Below are positions 1 to 10,498 of a stretch of DNA of 54,560 nt, in pieces. The position numbers and the translations under genes are program-made. The DNA comes from SAR324 cluster bacterium lautmerah10 (GTDB lineage Bacteria > SAR324 > NAC60-12), in contig LNZD02000038.1 in the NCBI GenBank assembly GCA_001469005.2, forward strand, positions 1-54,560. The letters are read 5' to 3'. The notes beneath the pieces are model-generated. The model made no database searches. It was not told the origin of the DNA and saw nothing but the letters and a program-made list of their open reading frames with translations. Each line of letters begins with the position of its first letter. The stretch's first letter is position 1.

Positions 1-946
1 AAACAGTACCTTGGTCACAATCAGACGCGACCCGGTAACAAAATGCCCGTGCAGCCTGAAGACTGGTATACATATCAGCAAGCTTGCCCTGGATCAGTTC
101 AAAGGTCCCGATCGGACGGTCAAATTGCCAACGTTCATGGACATAGGGCAGAACAAGGTCCATGGCCGCCTGCATGATTCCGATGGGCCCCCCGGAAAGC
201 ACCATTCGCTCATAGTTCAATCCTGACATCAACACCTTTACGCCTTGATTTACCTCACGCAAAACATTTTCATCCGGTATGATACAGTCCTCAAAAACCA
301 GTTCACAGGTATTGGATCCGCGCATGCCAAGTTTGTCCAGTTTCTGAGAGGTAGAGAACCCAGGCATGTCTTTTTCAATCAGGAATGCAGTCATCGCCTT
401 TGACCCCTGGTCTTTTTCAGCAGTTCGCATGTAAACCACGAGAACATCAGCATCAGGGCCATTGGTAATCCACATCTTGCTTCCATTTGCAACCCAATGG
501 TCCCCGGAGCGAACAGCCCTGCAACTCATTGATCCGACAACATCGGAACCGGCCCCTGGTTCCGACATCGCCAGGGCTCCTACGAATTCACCGGAACAAA
601 GTCCAGGAAGGTATTTCTGTTTCTGTGTCTCATTCCCGTTGAGTCGGATCTGATTGACACACAAATTGGAATGGGCGCCATAGGAAAGTCCTACCGATGC
701 GGAGCATCTTGAGATTTCCTCCATCGATACAAGATGGGCAAGATAACTCATTTCGGAACCGCCATACACTTCCGGGACAGTGATTCCTAACAACCCCAAA
801 TCCCCTAGTTTTTTCCAGAGTTCATTAGGAAATTCGTTATCTCGGTCGATCTGATCTGCGATTGGAGCGAGTTCCTTTTCGGCAAAGGTGCGAACGGTTT
901 CCCTTAACAGATCAACTTCTTCATTGAGTGAGAGGTTCCAGATCAT
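1..946 (-). CDS. Isovaleryl-CoA dehydrogenase-like acyl-CoA dehydrogenase (3' part outside window)
   Basis: FAD-dependent acyl-CoA dehydrogenase, most like isovaleryl-CoA dehydrogenase of leucine breakdown, which passes electrons to ETF. About 315 codons are visible and the C-terminus lies beyond position 1. Seen in the translation: the N-terminal helical domain, the FAD-binding stretch [12 protein letters not shown], the WITNG strand, and [18 protein letters not shown], where the Glu matches the catalytic base position known for isovaleryl-CoA dehydrogenase rather than the C-terminal Glu of short/medium-chain enzymes. The start ATG (944-946) overlaps the hisI stop as ATGA, so translation is probably coupled. 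The exact substrate is inferred from motif similarity; another branched-chain acyl-CoA is possible. Confidence 0.88.
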   Translation of the reverse strand, partial: MIWNLSLNEEVDLLRETVRTFAEKELAPIADQIDRDNEFPNELWKKLGDLGLLGITVPEVYGGSEMSYLAHLVSMEEISRCSASVGLSYGAHSNLCVNQIRLNGNETQKQKYLPGLCSGEFVGALAMSEPGAGSDVVGSMSCRAVRSGDHWVANGSKMWITNGPDADVLVVYMRTAEKDQGSKAMTAFLIEKDMPGFSTSQKLDKLGMRGSNTCELVFEDCIIPDENVLREVNQGVKVLMSGLNYERMVLSGGPIGIMQAAMDLVLPYVHERWQFDRPIGTFELIQGKLADMYTSLQAARAFCYRVASDCDQGTV

Positions 947-1284
947 TTTTTATCTTTCGCCAGTTCTCGGAAAAAACAGTTTGCCGCGCCTGTATGACAT
1001 GCCGGCCCCTTCTGTTGGACTTGGTAGATGAGGGCATCAGCGTCACAGTCCACCAAAATTCGGTTGATTTTCTGGACATTTCCGGAACTTTCTCCTTTCT
1101 TCCAAAGCTTTCTCCGAGATCGTGACCAGTAATGGGCATAACCGCTGGAAAGGGTCAATTCCAGCGCTTCACGGTTTGCATAGGCCTGCATCAAGACCTC
1201 CCCGGTTTCGGATGCTTGGGTCACCACCGTAATCAGTCCATCAAGCTTCGAAAAATCAAGCTCAGCAACAGGAAGCTTTTCCAT
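943..1284 (-). CDS. hisI: Phosphoribosyl-AMP cyclohydrolase
   Basis: Third step of histidine biosynthesis: opens the ring of phosphoribosyl-AMP in the cytoplasm. It has 113 residues, the length of the stand-alone (not HisE-fused) enzyme. Visible hallmarks are [18 protein letters not shown], the metal-binding DCDADAL (about residues 78-84) and GPACHTG with its conserved Cys and His. Its ATG (1282-1284) shares one base with the lysS stop (TAATG), and its TGA overlaps the next gene's ATG. It is therefore the middle member of a tightly coupled lysS-hisI-acyl-CoA dehydrogenase operon, an unusual partnership. hisB and hisH lie 17 kb away in another operon. Confidence 0.95.
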   Translation of the reverse strand: MEKLPVAELDFSKLDGLITVVTQASETGEVLMQAYANREALELTLSSGYAHYWSRSRRKLWKKGESSGNVQKINRILVDCDADALIYQVQQKGPACHTGAANCFFRELAKDKK

Positions 1285-2780
1285 TATTGCTCTGGTCGCA
1301 TGGTTGGAAAGAGGATCACGTCTCTAATCGTGGTTTGTCCGGTCAGGAGCATCACCATCCGGTCAATGCCAAATCCGATTCCTCCCATCGGCGGCATTCC
1401 ATATTCAACACACCTCAGGAAATCTTCATCCAGAGGTTGGGTTTCTGATTCACCTCCACGTCCACGTTCCACCTGTTCTTCCATCAGTTTTCGCTGAAGG
1501 AGAGGGTCGTTCAACTCAGAATAGGCATTGGCCAACTCCCATCCGTTGATGAAGGCTTCAAAGCGTTCGATCAGATCCGGATTTTCACGGTGTTCTTTGC
1601 ACAAAGGACTGGTTTCTTTGGGATGTCCAGTGATAAAGGTTGGCTGAATCAGTTGCTTCTCACATTTCTCTTCAAACAGAAGTTGAATCGCGAGGCCCCG
1701 GTTCCAGTTTCCTTCCAGTTTCAATTCTTCATTTTCTAAAAGATTCTGAAGTTCCTGATCCTCCATCGATTCAACATCAATATCTGCCAATTCTTGCAAG
1801 GCCTCATACATGCTCATCTTCTTCCATGGAGGAGTGACGTCCAGCATTTGTCCCTCATATTCAAATTGCATCGAACCATGCAGAGCCATCGCACAGCGAG
1901 AAAAGATCTGCTCAGAGTGCTCCATCATCTTGGTGTAATCGACGTTTGCCTGGTAAAATTCCAACGCTGAAAATTCCGGATTATGGGTGCGGTCTATTCC
2001 TTCATTTCGGAAATTCTTGGTGAATTCAAAAACGGCATCAAATCCTCCAGATATCAGTCTTTTTAAGTAAAGTTCATTTGCGATACGAAGAAAAAAAGTC
2101 TGGTCCAGTGCCTTGTGATGGGTTGTGAAAGGGGTTGCGTTGGCGCCGCCATAAACAGGCTGAAGGGTAGGAGTTTCGACTTCCAGAAACCCCTGTTCGT
2201 TGAGATAGGACCGAATGGTCTGCATCATTAGATTACGCTGACGGAAAACCTTTGCTACCTCAGGATTGAGGGTCAAATCCACATACCTTTGTCGGTATCT
2301 GAATTCTTTGTCCCGTACTTCATCATGAATGATCTTTTCTCCATCCTTCTCCTGTACCTTGGGAACCGGCATTGGCCTTACGGCTTTGGTAAGAATCTGC
2401 AGATTTTTTACTCTAAGAGTCAGTTCCCCAGTCTTGGTATGCATCATCGTTCCCTGCAATCCCAGGAAATCGCCAATGTCACACATTCCAAAAACATCGA
2501 ACGAATCCTCTCCCACCTCGTCTTTGCGGATGTATATTTGCAGCCGCTGATGTTGGGCCTGGATGTTTGCAAACACCGCTTTCCCCTTGCCACGGAGTGC
2601 CATCAACCTTCCGGAGATCGAAACCTCTTCCTGGCTTTCAACCAGGATCTTACCGATTTCCACAAGCTCTGGAAGGGTGTGACTGTTCTGAAAAGAATAA
2701 GGAAAGGGATTGATCCCTTTTCCCCGAAGTATTTCGAGTTTGGTAACCCTGATTTGACGTTGATCAAGATGATCGTTCAT
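1284..2780 (-). CDS. lysS: Lysyl-tRNA synthetase, class II
   Basis: Charges tRNA-Lys. The 498 residues match class II LysRS. It has an N-terminal OB-fold anticodon-binding domain ([19 protein letters not shown] region), then class II motif 2 ([20 protein letters not shown]) and motif 3 ([16 protein letters not shown]) near the C-terminus. The start is placed at ATG 2780 because the family begins with a short charged segment like [18 protein letters not shown]. An upstream in-frame TTG at 2837 would add 19 residues that do not look like LysRS. The Shine-Dalgarno at the ATG is poor (AGGA only 2 nt upstream), so the start is somewhat uncertain. All motifs are intact, in contrast to several damaged genes in this window. 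Confidence 0.95.
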   Translation of the reverse strand: MNDHLDQRQIRVTKLEILRGKGINPFPYSFQNSHTLPELVEIGKILVESQEEVSISGRLMALRGKGKAVFANIQAQHQRLQIYIRKDEVGEDSFDVFGMCDIGDFLGLQGTMMHTKTGELTLRVKNLQILTKAVRPMPVPKVQEKDGEKIIHDEVRDKEFRYRQRYVDLTLNPEVAKVFRQRNLMMQTIRSYLNEQGFLEVETPTLQPVYGGANATPFTTHHKALDQTFFLRIANELYLKRLISGGFDAVFEFTKNFRNEGIDRTHNPEFSALEFYQANVDYTKMMEHSEQIFSRCAMALHGSMQFEYEGQMLDVTPPWKKMSMYEALQELADIDVESMEDQELQNLLENEELKLEGNWNRGLAIQLLFEEKCEKQLIQPTFITGHPKETSPLCKEHRENPDLIERFEAFINGWELANAYSELNDPLLQRKLMEEQVERGRGGESETQPLDEDFLRCVEYGMPPMGGIGFGIDRMVMLLTGQTTIRDVILFPTMRPEQ

Positions 2781-2907
2781 AATCCTATTTGCTTGAAATA
2801 AAACAAAAACTTTAAGTTGATCTTCATTCAGCCTCAATTCAAATCTAATCCTAGATTGCCTTCTAAATAGTGTTCGTAAACCATTTTTTAAAACCTAACT
2901 TAAACCG

Positions 2908-3072
2908 ATGACGGAAAATCAATATCATAAAGAATACCGAGAATACCTCGAATTTGCTCTGCAAAAATACCTTCAAGAAAAAGAAGGTTTGAGTGAATAC
3001 GATGCACGGACCCAAGTCATGCAGGATTTTGAAAATGTTGAAAAACGTGCCCGCCTTGCAGGCTACCTCTGA
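2908..3072 (+). CDS. Small hypothetical protein, 54 aa
   Basis: A 54-residue highly charged, probably helical protein, beginning MTENQYHKEYREYLEFALQK and ending with KRARLAGYL. It is divergent from lysS and lies just upstream of the groESL control region. There is no clear Shine-Dalgarno. Codon choice (gaa, caa, ctt, tac) resembles neighbouring genes, and the reading frame ends just before the CIRCE region. I do not recognise a family. It could be a genuine small cytoplasmic protein or a chance reading frame; the protein-like amphipathic pattern favours the former. Confidence 0.45.
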   Translation: MTENQYHKEYREYLEFALQKYLQEKEGLSEYDARTQVMQDFENVEKRARLAGYL

Positions 3073-3073
3073 G

Positions 3074-3102
3074 TTGAAACCCTCCAAAGATCCATGAATT
3101 CA
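3074..3102 (+). promoter_or_regulatory. Candidate sigma-70-type promoter for groESL
   Basis: TTGAAA at 3074-3079 and AATTCA at 3097-3102 with a 17-nt spacer. Transcription would start about 10 nt before the CIRCE element, the usual geometry for HrcA control. The -10 match is weak (3 of 6). A competing pair, TTGAAC (3154) and TTAAAT (3176), lies downstream of CIRCE with a 16-nt spacer. Confidence 0.3.
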
Positions 3103-3119
3103 CTGGCAAAAGAATCGAA

Positions 3120-3146
3120 TTAGCACTCACCAGAGAGAAGTGCTAT
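3120..3146 (+). promoter_or_regulatory. CIRCE operator (HrcA binding site) upstream of groES
   Basis: The inverted repeat TTAGCACTC, 9-nt spacer, AAGTGCTAT matches the CIRCE consensus TTAGCACTC-N9-GAGTGCTAA with two mismatches, both in the right arm. CIRCE is bound by the heat-shock repressor HrcA and is typically found just upstream of groES. Here it lies about 145 bp before the groES start. This predicts heat-shock derepression of groESL. Confidence 0.88.
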
Positions 3147-3291
3147 TTTTTTCTTGAACCCCGTTTGGGTATGGGTTAAATTAATTGATTATCGATTCGG
3201 GATGATTCTCATCCCAACGGTTAAACAACCGATCCGGCAAGATACGCCCGGGTCATTATTCATTAACAATCAGATCCCTTAAAGGAGGATT

Positions 3292-3573
3292 ATGATTCGT
3301 CCCCTTCAAGACCGCGTGATCGTGAAGCGACTTGATGCTGAAGAGCAAACTGCTGGAGGCATCATCATTCCGGACACGGCTAAGGAAAAGCCTCAAGAAG
3401 GCGAGGTCGTTGCAGTTGGACCAGGCAAGCGTCTGGACAACGGAAGTTTACAGGAAATGGGTGTGAAGCAGGGTGACAAGATCCTGTTCAGCAAATACGG
3501 TGGAACCGACGTCAAGATTGACGGAACAGACTATCTGATCATGCGTGAGGATGACATCCTCGGTGTGATTTAG
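3292..3573 (+). CDS. groES: Co-chaperonin GroES
   Basis: A 93-residue GroES that caps the GroEL ring during ATP-driven protein folding in the cytoplasm. It starts [21 protein letters not shown] and contains the mobile loop ([18 protein letters not shown]) that contacts GroEL, then the conserved [16 protein letters not shown] strong ribosome binding site (AAAGGAGG) sits 4 nt before the ATG. groEL follows after 31 nt, and the CIRCE element upstream indicates HrcA control. The gene itself is full length and intact. Confidence 0.97.
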   Translation: MIRPLQDRVIVKRLDAEEQTAGGIIIPDTAKEKPQEGEVVAVGPGKRLDNGSLQEMGVKQGDKILFSKYGGTDVKIDGTDYLIMREDDILGVI

Positions 3574-3595
3574 TGAAAAATAAACCCTAGCTTAA

Positions 3596-5142
<1,547 letters not shown>

Positions 5143-5169
5143 TTCATGCCGGCATCTGATGCCATCTTA

Positions 5170-5205
5170 GGCGGGACGTTCCAAGAGCGTTCCGCCTTTT
5201 TTTTT
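5170..5205 (+). terminator. Rho-independent terminator after groEL
   Basis: Nine-base-pair stem GGCGGGACG (5170-5178) and CGTTCCGCC (5188-5196), with one G-T pair and a 9-nt loop, followed directly by nine T residues. It lies 28 nt after the groEL stop and closes the groESL transcript. Confidence 0.9.
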
Positions 5206-5247
5206 GCTGAATTAAAGAAGATTTATCCGCTGAGGTAAGAAGGCGGA

Positions 5248-5604
5248 TTAACTTTTGTTTTCCTGAGCTTCCAGGGTTTCTTTACAGCGGATGCAAAAAG
5301 TTGTAACCGGCCTGATGTTCAGCCTTTCAATATCTATCTCCTCTCCACATTCTTCACAAATTCCAAACGATCCATTACTCAAACGATCGATTGCTTCATC
5401 GATTTTGGACATCAGTTTTCGTTCCCTGTCCCTGATGCGGAGAAGGTTGATGTGTTCTGTTTCTGAAGTTGCACGGTCACTCGGGTCGGGATACAAATTG
5501 TTTTCCTCCCTCATCTCATGAACCGTTTCTTCAGAATCCTCCACCAAGTCGGAACGCATTTTTTCAAGACGCTCTCGAAAACTCTGCAGATCTTGTTCGT
5601 TCAT
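5248..5604 (-). CDS. dksA: DksA/TraR-family RNA polymerase-binding protein
   Basis: Transcription factor that enters the RNA polymerase secondary channel and works with ppGpp in the stringent response. It has 118 residues: an N-terminal coiled coil whose tip carries DPSDRATSE (the acidic DxxDxA tip typical of DksA), then a zinc finger CEEC-x17-CIRC near residues 83-107. The start is set at ATG 5604, with GAGG 7 nt upstream; a TTG two codons earlier is less likely. It stands alone, converging on groESL. Confidence 0.92.
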   Translation of the reverse strand: MNEQDLQSFRERLEKMRSDLVEDSEETVHEMREENNLYPDPSDRATSETEHINLLRIRDRERKLMSKIDEAIDRLSNGSFGICEECGEEIDIERLNIRPVTTFCIRCKETLEAQENKS

Positions 5605-5734
5605 ATTCAAACCTCAAAATGGTAAATCAAATATAATAAATTAATTTTGATTTCTTCAAAAGGTTTTTCTCCTTTATCACGTTTCCCCGAATTTTAAGCG
5701 CTAACCCATGTTTAAAGGAGGATTAGGAAGTCAG

Positions 5735-6211
5735 TTAGAATTCGAGGAAAAGGCGATGGTAGATTTTTTCGGCAAAAAGTTGACTCAGTTCATCCAGGTG
5801 TTCCTGGCTCAGTTCAAGTGAATGAGTTGCTAAACCGTTTGAATTTCCTTCTGCAACCTCGACCGACAGGTTTTTTTCTCTCCAAATCATTTCTCCATCG
5901 ACACGTTGGTTCAATTCAACGCTTCCACTAAGATAAAACACCACTCCTCCCGCACTCTGAAGGGAGTCAAGCCCGCTTGTTTTACTCCTGATTTCGTTCA
6001 GGGAGATGATCAGTTGAAGATCTGCCTTTGCGGCAGGGACAATTTCAACCGATGCATTGGTTTCGAGCAGGTTTTTGATTGCTGCATTGGTTTTGGTATC
6101 CAGTCCAGCAACAAAGGTGAAGAAATCGATTTGCTTCGAAAAACTCCTCCAAGCAAAAAGGATTTTGGATTTATTCATTCGTTTCACGGACCATCTAATT
6201 AGTGTGTGCAA
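5735..6211 (-). CDS. Uncharacterised protein, possibly LptE-like and N-terminally incomplete
   Basis: 158 residues, 11 nt downstream of the FIST gene. The segment from about residue 34 (AGLDTKTNAAIKNLLE, then KADLQLIISLNEIRSK, then GVVFYLSGSVELNQ) follows the beta-alpha-beta pattern and C-terminal helix seen in LptE, the lipoprotein plug of the outer-membrane LPS exporter. However, the expected signal peptide and lipobox Cys are absent: the first 30 residues are basic and non-hydrophobic. Either the resemblance is superficial or the 5' end has been lost, as in several other genes of this window. The family call is inference from pattern only. Confidence 0.4.
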   Translation of the reverse strand: MHTLIRWSVKRMNKSKILFAWRSFSKQIDFFTFVAGLDTKTNAAIKNLLETNASVEIVPAAKADLQLIISLNEIRSKTSGLDSLQSAGGVVFYLSGSVELNQRVDGEMIWREKNLSVEVAEGNSNGLATHSLELSQEHLDELSQLFAEKIYHRLFLEF

Positions 6212-6222
6212 TCATTTCTAAA

Positions 6223-7395
6223 TCATTCCAGATATATCAAAACCAGCACACCAGTATAGGTATACAGTTGAAGGCCCCTGGGAACCTTCGCCATTTCATA
6301 ACCTCCAAACATTCCGGCTAATGGGAAATCTCCCAATTGCTCATGGATCAGTTGGATGTCCACATCCGATTTTCCATATAAGGCTTCCCCCCTCGCAGCA
6401 CAATTAAAATAAATTCCAAAACTGGGCGGTTTTTCCTTTTTCATCCTCTTCAACATTGCATTCAGGTCGTCCCTGGCACTGATCGCACTTCGATAGGCAA
6501 AAGATACCACGGTTCCCTTCTCAACAATTTGGGAAACCTGAAGCCCCTGTCGTGCCACATCGATTCCGGTCAGATGCCTGACCATCGAAGATTCCCCTTC
6601 AAATTTTGGCTCTTCAGGGTCAAGTGGGAAACTGATCAACAATTGTCTGGCAGCATTCTCAAGATTGTCGAATTCGAGTTCTGAAGCCACCCTGCTGAAA
6701 ACTTCCAAGGCCGGAGTCCCATCCAAGGTTAGGACTAAATCATCCTCAAAATCAGTCACGAACATCGGGTCACCAATCGTCTTACAGGATTGGGTCACTC
6801 CTGCTGTAAACTCAGGAACCCCCTTGAAACCCATGCCTCCAGCACCATTGACCACAACCCCTTCGGCACCGAATTGAACGGAAATCCTGCCTGATCCATC
6901 ATCACAGGACCCCGCTCCAAAAACCATTGGGTCTGATTGGACATAATTCAGCATGTTGATAAAATTATAGGGCTGATGCTGATAGACATCCGGGAAAAAC
7001 AGGAACAAGGGGTTTTCTCCCGCAAAGCGTTCAAGTTCCTCCTTGATTTGTTGGTTGACCCCGGCACTGTCTTCAAGTTCCTGAAATTTACAGGTCGCAA
7101 TGACTTCAAGGTCTGGAGTCTGTCCGACCATCACTACCATTCCGGGTTCATTGAAGATTTCGCCCTGTTCCGACAAGACTCCCAAACCACTGCATCCTGA
7201 AATAAATTGAGTCCCGCTTTCTTTTTGGAGGGTATCATAAATTCTAGCCGACTGAGCAATATGCTGAGGAGTAATGAACACGAGCAGCCAATCCGCTTGA
7301 GCGAGTCCGGATTGTTGAAAAGCCTGCTTCAGGGCTTCATGGACGGCTTCTCCCGATTCATGTAATCGGGACATGCCCACACCAATGCGATTCAC
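6223..7395 (-). CDS. FIST N- and C-terminal domain sensory protein
   Basis: 390-residue soluble protein with the FIST_N domain (about residues 25-225, GCSGLGVLS, FGAGSCDDG) followed by the FIST_C domain (about 230-380, ending FGGYEMAKVPRGLQLYTYTGVLVLIYL). FIST domains are predicted to bind small ligands such as amino acids in bacterial signal transduction. This protein has no attached kinase, GGDEF or chemotaxis domain, so its output partner is unknown. The start is GTG (7393-7395). It is probably cotranscribed with the gene 11 nt downstream. Confidence 0.85.
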   Translation of the reverse strand: MNRIGVGMSRLHESGEAVHEALKQAFQQSGLAQADWLLVFITPQHIAQSARIYDTLQKESGTQFISGCSGLGVLSEQGEIFNEPGMVVMVGQTPDLEVIATCKFQELEDSAGVNQQIKEELERFAGENPLFLFFPDVYQHQPYNFINMLNYVQSDPMVFGAGSCDDGSGRISVQFGAEGVVVNGAGGMGFKGVPEFTAGVTQSCKTIGDPMFVTDFEDDLVLTLDGTPALEVFSRVASELEFDNLENAARQLLISFPLDPEEPKFEGESSMVRHLTGIDVARQGLQVSQIVEKGTVVSFAYRSAISARDDLNAMLKRMKKEKPPSFGIYFNCAARGEALYGKSDVDIQLIHEQLGDFPLAGMFGGYEMAKVPRGLQLYTYTGVLVLIYLE

Positions 7396-7496
7396 TGGGC
7401 CATTTCAGAGGGATTGAGCCGACAGGATGGCACCCCCTTTGCTCCCATCCGGTATGACTTTAATACGATGATGGATATTTGTTGACATCTAATTCA

Positions 7497-7745
7497 GTGA
7501 ACTTAGACAACACGATTTTTCGAATTTACCGTTATTGTACATTGCTGGTGCTCTGTCTTTTATTTGCATCAGGATGTACCACAAAACATTGGGAAAACCA
7601 GGGAGACAGTTGTGTGTTCACCGCGTCCGAACCTCCATTGCGCCGTGTTGTCAATTACCGCGACCATGATCTCTGCAATCGAAAGCTTCCAGCACGAACT
7701 CCACCCTTCCCCAGAGTGCGCAGCAATCCTGAAATGCAGGATTAA
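7497..7745 (+). CDS. Small predicted lipoprotein, 82 aa
   Basis: Signal peptide with hydrophobic core CTLLVLCLLFASG followed by a lipobox-like ASGC, so processing would leave a Cys-anchored peptide of about 55 residues rich in Arg, Pro and Cys. The GTG at 7497 puts a short basic n-region (RIYRY) before the core. An upstream in-frame TTG at 7479 is possible. No homologous family is recognised. It is isolated between two minus-strand genes, so it must have its own promoter, which I could not identify. Confidence 0.55.
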   Translation: MNLDNTIFRIYRYCTLLVLCLLFASGCTTKHWENQGDSCVFTASEPPLRRVVNYRDHDLCNRKLPARTPPFPRVRSNPEMQD

Positions 7746-7773
7746 GAGAAAATTCTAGAAGTCTTTTTTTTAT

Positions 7774-9093
7774 TCAGGCCGCTTCTGCTTCAAGAAGGTA
7801 TGTTCGGAACCCGGTGATTTTGACAGGAAGAAGACTGCCTGAAAGGCCTTCGGTTCCACGAACCATCACGGAGTGATTTCCCCTGGTCCGTCCGCTCATG
7901 TTTCCGGTTTCTCTGGGATGGGGTCCCTCAACAAGAACTTCCTGGCGGCTTCCTACCATCAATTCCTGTTTTTCTCTGAGAATCCTTTCGTGGGTTTCTA
8001 AGAGGATCCTCAGCCTTTCGGATTTGATCTGGTCACTCAACTGATTTTCCTCCTCTGCGGCACGAGTTCCAGGTCTGATGGAGAACTTGAATGCATAAAT
8101 CAGATCAAATCTGACCTCTTGCATCATTTCCAGAGTTTTCTGAAAATCCTCTTCGGTTTCACCAGGATATCCCACAATTAAATCCGTACTGATGGTTCCC
8201 TCCGGCATCCTGCTGCGGAACATTTCTACCTTCTCCAAATAGGTTTGAGTCGTATACCAACGTCGCATTCTTTTTAAAACTTCATTGGATCCGGATTGCA
8301 AAGGAAGGTGCAATTGCTCACAAACACTTGGCAGAGACGCCATTGCATCGGCCAATTTGGGATGAAAATCTTTAGGATGTGGAGAAGTGAAGCGGATGCG
8401 TTCCAGGTTTTTAATACCATCCAACTGTTGGAGCAATTCCACAAAATCGACTCCATTGGCGTGATATGAATTTACATTTTGTCCCAGCAGGCAGATTTCC
8501 CTTGTCCCGTTGTCACATAGCCGGTTTGCTTCTTCCAGGATATTCTGGGGGCTTCGGCTAACTTCGGTGCCCCTTGTCAGAGGGACAACACAGAAGGAAC
8601 AGAAATTGTTGCAGCCTTTGGTGATTGCAAGATGAGCCTTGAGGGCGGGGAGATTTGATGCGGATGTGGAAAAGTCAGGGATGAAATCCCTGACTTTTTG
8701 TCTTGGAGCCAGGCGATTGATTTGAACCGGGCGTGCCCCTTTTTCGGTCTCTTTTAAAATCTCAGGAAGTTCAAAAAGATTGTCTGTTCCGAAAACGAAA
8801 TCAACGTTTTCGGCTCGTTTTAGAATTTTTACTCCCTCCTGTTGGGCAACACATCCTCCGACTCCGATTTTCACATTTGGATTCTGTTTCTTCAGGCGAC
8901 GCATCCTGCCCAATTCGCTATACACTTTCTGTTCGGCTTTATCCCTTACCGAACAGGTGTTGAGGAGAACCAGGTCTGCTTCATCCATCGACGAGGCAGG
9001 AGTGTAATTTTGGGTTCCGAGCAATTCGAACATTTTGTCCGTGTCATACTCGTTCATCTGGCAGCCATAGGTCTGGATGAAAACTTTACCCAT
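7774..9093 (-). CDS. miaB: tRNA-2-methylthio-N6-dimethylallyladenosine synthase
   Basis: Radical-SAM methylthiotransferase that adds the methylthio group to i6A37 of tRNAs. Domains in order: UPF0004 (residues 1-115) with three Cys ligands in YGCQMN, LNTCSV and GGCVAQ; radical SAM core with CNNFCSFC (CxxxCxxC) and TDLIVGYPGETEEDF; C-terminal TRAM domain. About 439 residues, full length. The ATG at 9093 is preferred because MGKVFIQTYGCQMN is the usual family start; an ATG four codons upstream is equally open. It acts after MiaA, whose gene lies just upstream but is damaged here. Confidence 0.95.
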   Translation of the reverse strand: MGKVFIQTYGCQMNEYDTDKMFELLGTQNYTPASSMDEADLVLLNTCSVRDKAEQKVYSELGRMRRLKKQNPNVKIGVGGCVAQQEGVKILKRAENVDFVFGTDNLFELPEILKETEKGARPVQINRLAPRQKVRDFIPDFSTSASNLPALKAHLAITKGCNNFCSFCVVPLTRGTEVSRSPQNILEEANRLCDNGTREICLLGQNVNSYHANGVDFVELLQQLDGIKNLERIRFTSPHPKDFHPKLADAMASLPSVCEQLHLPLQSGSNEVLKRMRRWYTTQTYLEKVEMFRSRMPEGTISTDLIVGYPGETEEDFQKTLEMMQEVRFDLIYAFKFSIRPGTRAAEEENQLSDQIKSERLRILLETHERILREKQELMVGSRQEVLVEGPHPRETGNMSGRTRGNHSVMVRGTEGLSGSLLPVKITGFRTYLLEAEAA

Positions 9094-9167
9094 AACACGT
9101 CCCATTGAAGAGAAAAACGGATTTCATTTTGAATTTGAACCCCAGAATGGAGATGAATCTGGAAGAA

Positions 9168-9563
9168 TTATTCTGTTGCCGGAATTGGTGCCAAGGGTTT
9201 TAATTCCAGTTCTTCTGCACAAAAATCTCGGCAAACCCGGTAAAGATCGCGGGGAAATTCTGCATAGTGTTTCTCCCCATCCTTTTCCCAAAGAGTCTCC
9301 TCCAAAACCAGACCATGGGCAGTTGGCTTGACGTATTGGTACCATTTGTGATGGTGGAGAAGTTCTAGGGTTCCTGATTGGAACTGCTTCCCTTGGCCGC
9401 TGAAGAGGAGTTTGGAATCTTTGTCGGTAGAGGAATCAGAATTTATTTCAAAACTTAGCCGGAAATCGAACTTTCCCCAAAAAAAATGAACAAAGGGTGA
9501 ATCAGAAGATTTTTCGGATTTAAAGATTCTGTAGTTCTGACGATCGATGCTGTAGTTTTTCAC
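9168..9563 (-). CDS. Hypothetical protein, 131 aa
   Basis: Soluble, aromatic- and His-rich protein with no signal peptide or membrane segment. It contains HFFWGKFDFRLSFEI, ELLHHHKWYQYVKP and a C-terminal stretch with DLYRVCRDFCAEEL. It starts at GTG 9563 behind a good AGGAG five nt upstream, which supports it as a real gene. It sits between miaA and miaB on the same strand, so it is probably in their operon. I do not recognise the family. Confidence 0.65.
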   Translation of the reverse strand: MKNYSIDRQNYRIFKSEKSSDSPFVHFFWGKFDFRLSFEINSDSSTDKDSKLLFSGQGKQFQSGTLELLHHHKWYQYVKPTAHGLVLEETLWEKDGEKHYAEFPRDLYRVCRDFCAEELELKPLAPIPATE

Positions 9564-9601
9564 TGCAACTCCTAAAAGTTAAAGCTTAGATTTAGCTAAG
9601 A

Positions 9602-10498
9602 CTATGCTTGGTTTTGACCTATCTTTTCAAGGCAAACCATGCATTCTTTGAGAATCTGCTCTTTCTTGTCGGGGTGGTTCCATACCAGGTGGTTTTCCTT
9701 ACGGAACCATGTTAATTGCCTTTTGGCATACTGCCGAGTCCGCTGTTGGATAAGCGGTACCAGATCGGATGATTCCAGTTCCCCTCTCAGAAACTGGATA
9801 ATCTCCCGATATCCAATGGACTGGAAAGGTTTAAGGTTTTCAGGGTATTGGGCCAATAATTTTCGGACTTCATCGATCCAGCCCTGATCCATCATTTCTA
9901 GAGTTTTCCGGTTGATTCTATCATAGAGTTCTTGTCTCGGACGGTCGCAAATCATTCCGTAAAAAGGGTATCTTTGGGCATTTGAATTATCATTATCCTG
10001 AAAACTGGAAATAGGCTGGCCGCTCGAAATCACCACTTCAAGTGCACGCATGATTCTCGACGTATCGTTGGGATGTAATTTTTCTGCTCCTTCCGGATCA
10101 ACTTCTTTCAGCTTCTGCCAGCACGCAGGTGTTCCCTCCTCTTTCTGCCATTTTTTTACCTGAAGTTTGATGTTGGAAGAGACCTCGGGGATCTGGCTTA
10201 AACCGAAGAGCAGTGAACGTAAATACATTCCGGTTCCGCCAACCAAAATGGGGATCTTTTTCCTTAGTTTCAGCTTTTTAATGACTTCTTCCGATTCACG
10301 AACAAACCGTCCCACGGAATAGCTTTCATCAGGATTAACCTGATCAAAAAGATGGTGAGAAACCCGGTTCCGTTCGGTTTCTGTAGGCTTTGCAGTGCCA
10401 ATATCCATACCGCGGTACACCTGCATGGAATCACAGCAAATCAGTTCTCCATCCAACTGTTCATTGAATCGATGTCTGGAGTCTTCTTGAATGATCAA
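9602..10498 (-). pseudogene. miaA: tRNA dimethylallyltransferase MiaA lacking its N-terminal P-loop
   Basis: MiaA prenylates A37 of tRNAs using DMAPP, making the substrate of MiaB. From GELICCDSMQVYRGMDIGT onward this is typical MiaA (PILVGGTGMYLRSLLFGLS, HPNDTSRIMRALEVV, RQYAKRQLTWFRKE). The usual N-terminus with the phosphate-binding GPTASGKT is absent. The frame opens with a TTG overlapping the DUF4416 stop, and only about 15 unrelated residues precede the Asp-Ser motif. None of the three minus-strand frames upstream encodes a P-loop. About 20-25 residues (60-75 bp) appear lost, so the product should be inactive. A sequence or assembly deletion is equally possible. Confidence 0.8.

Noticed and set aside
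2780-2837. TTG start for lysS 19 codons upstream
   Set aside because: The extra residues do not resemble LysRS N-termini; the ATG at 2780 is kept.
3154-3181. TTGAAC-N16-TTAAAT as main groESL promoter
   Set aside because: It would place CIRCE upstream of the -35 box, which is unusual; kept only as an alternative.
7427-7452. GGATGG/CCATCC hairpin before the small lipoprotein gene
   Set aside because: Only six base pairs and no T run; not convincing as a terminator or riboswitch.
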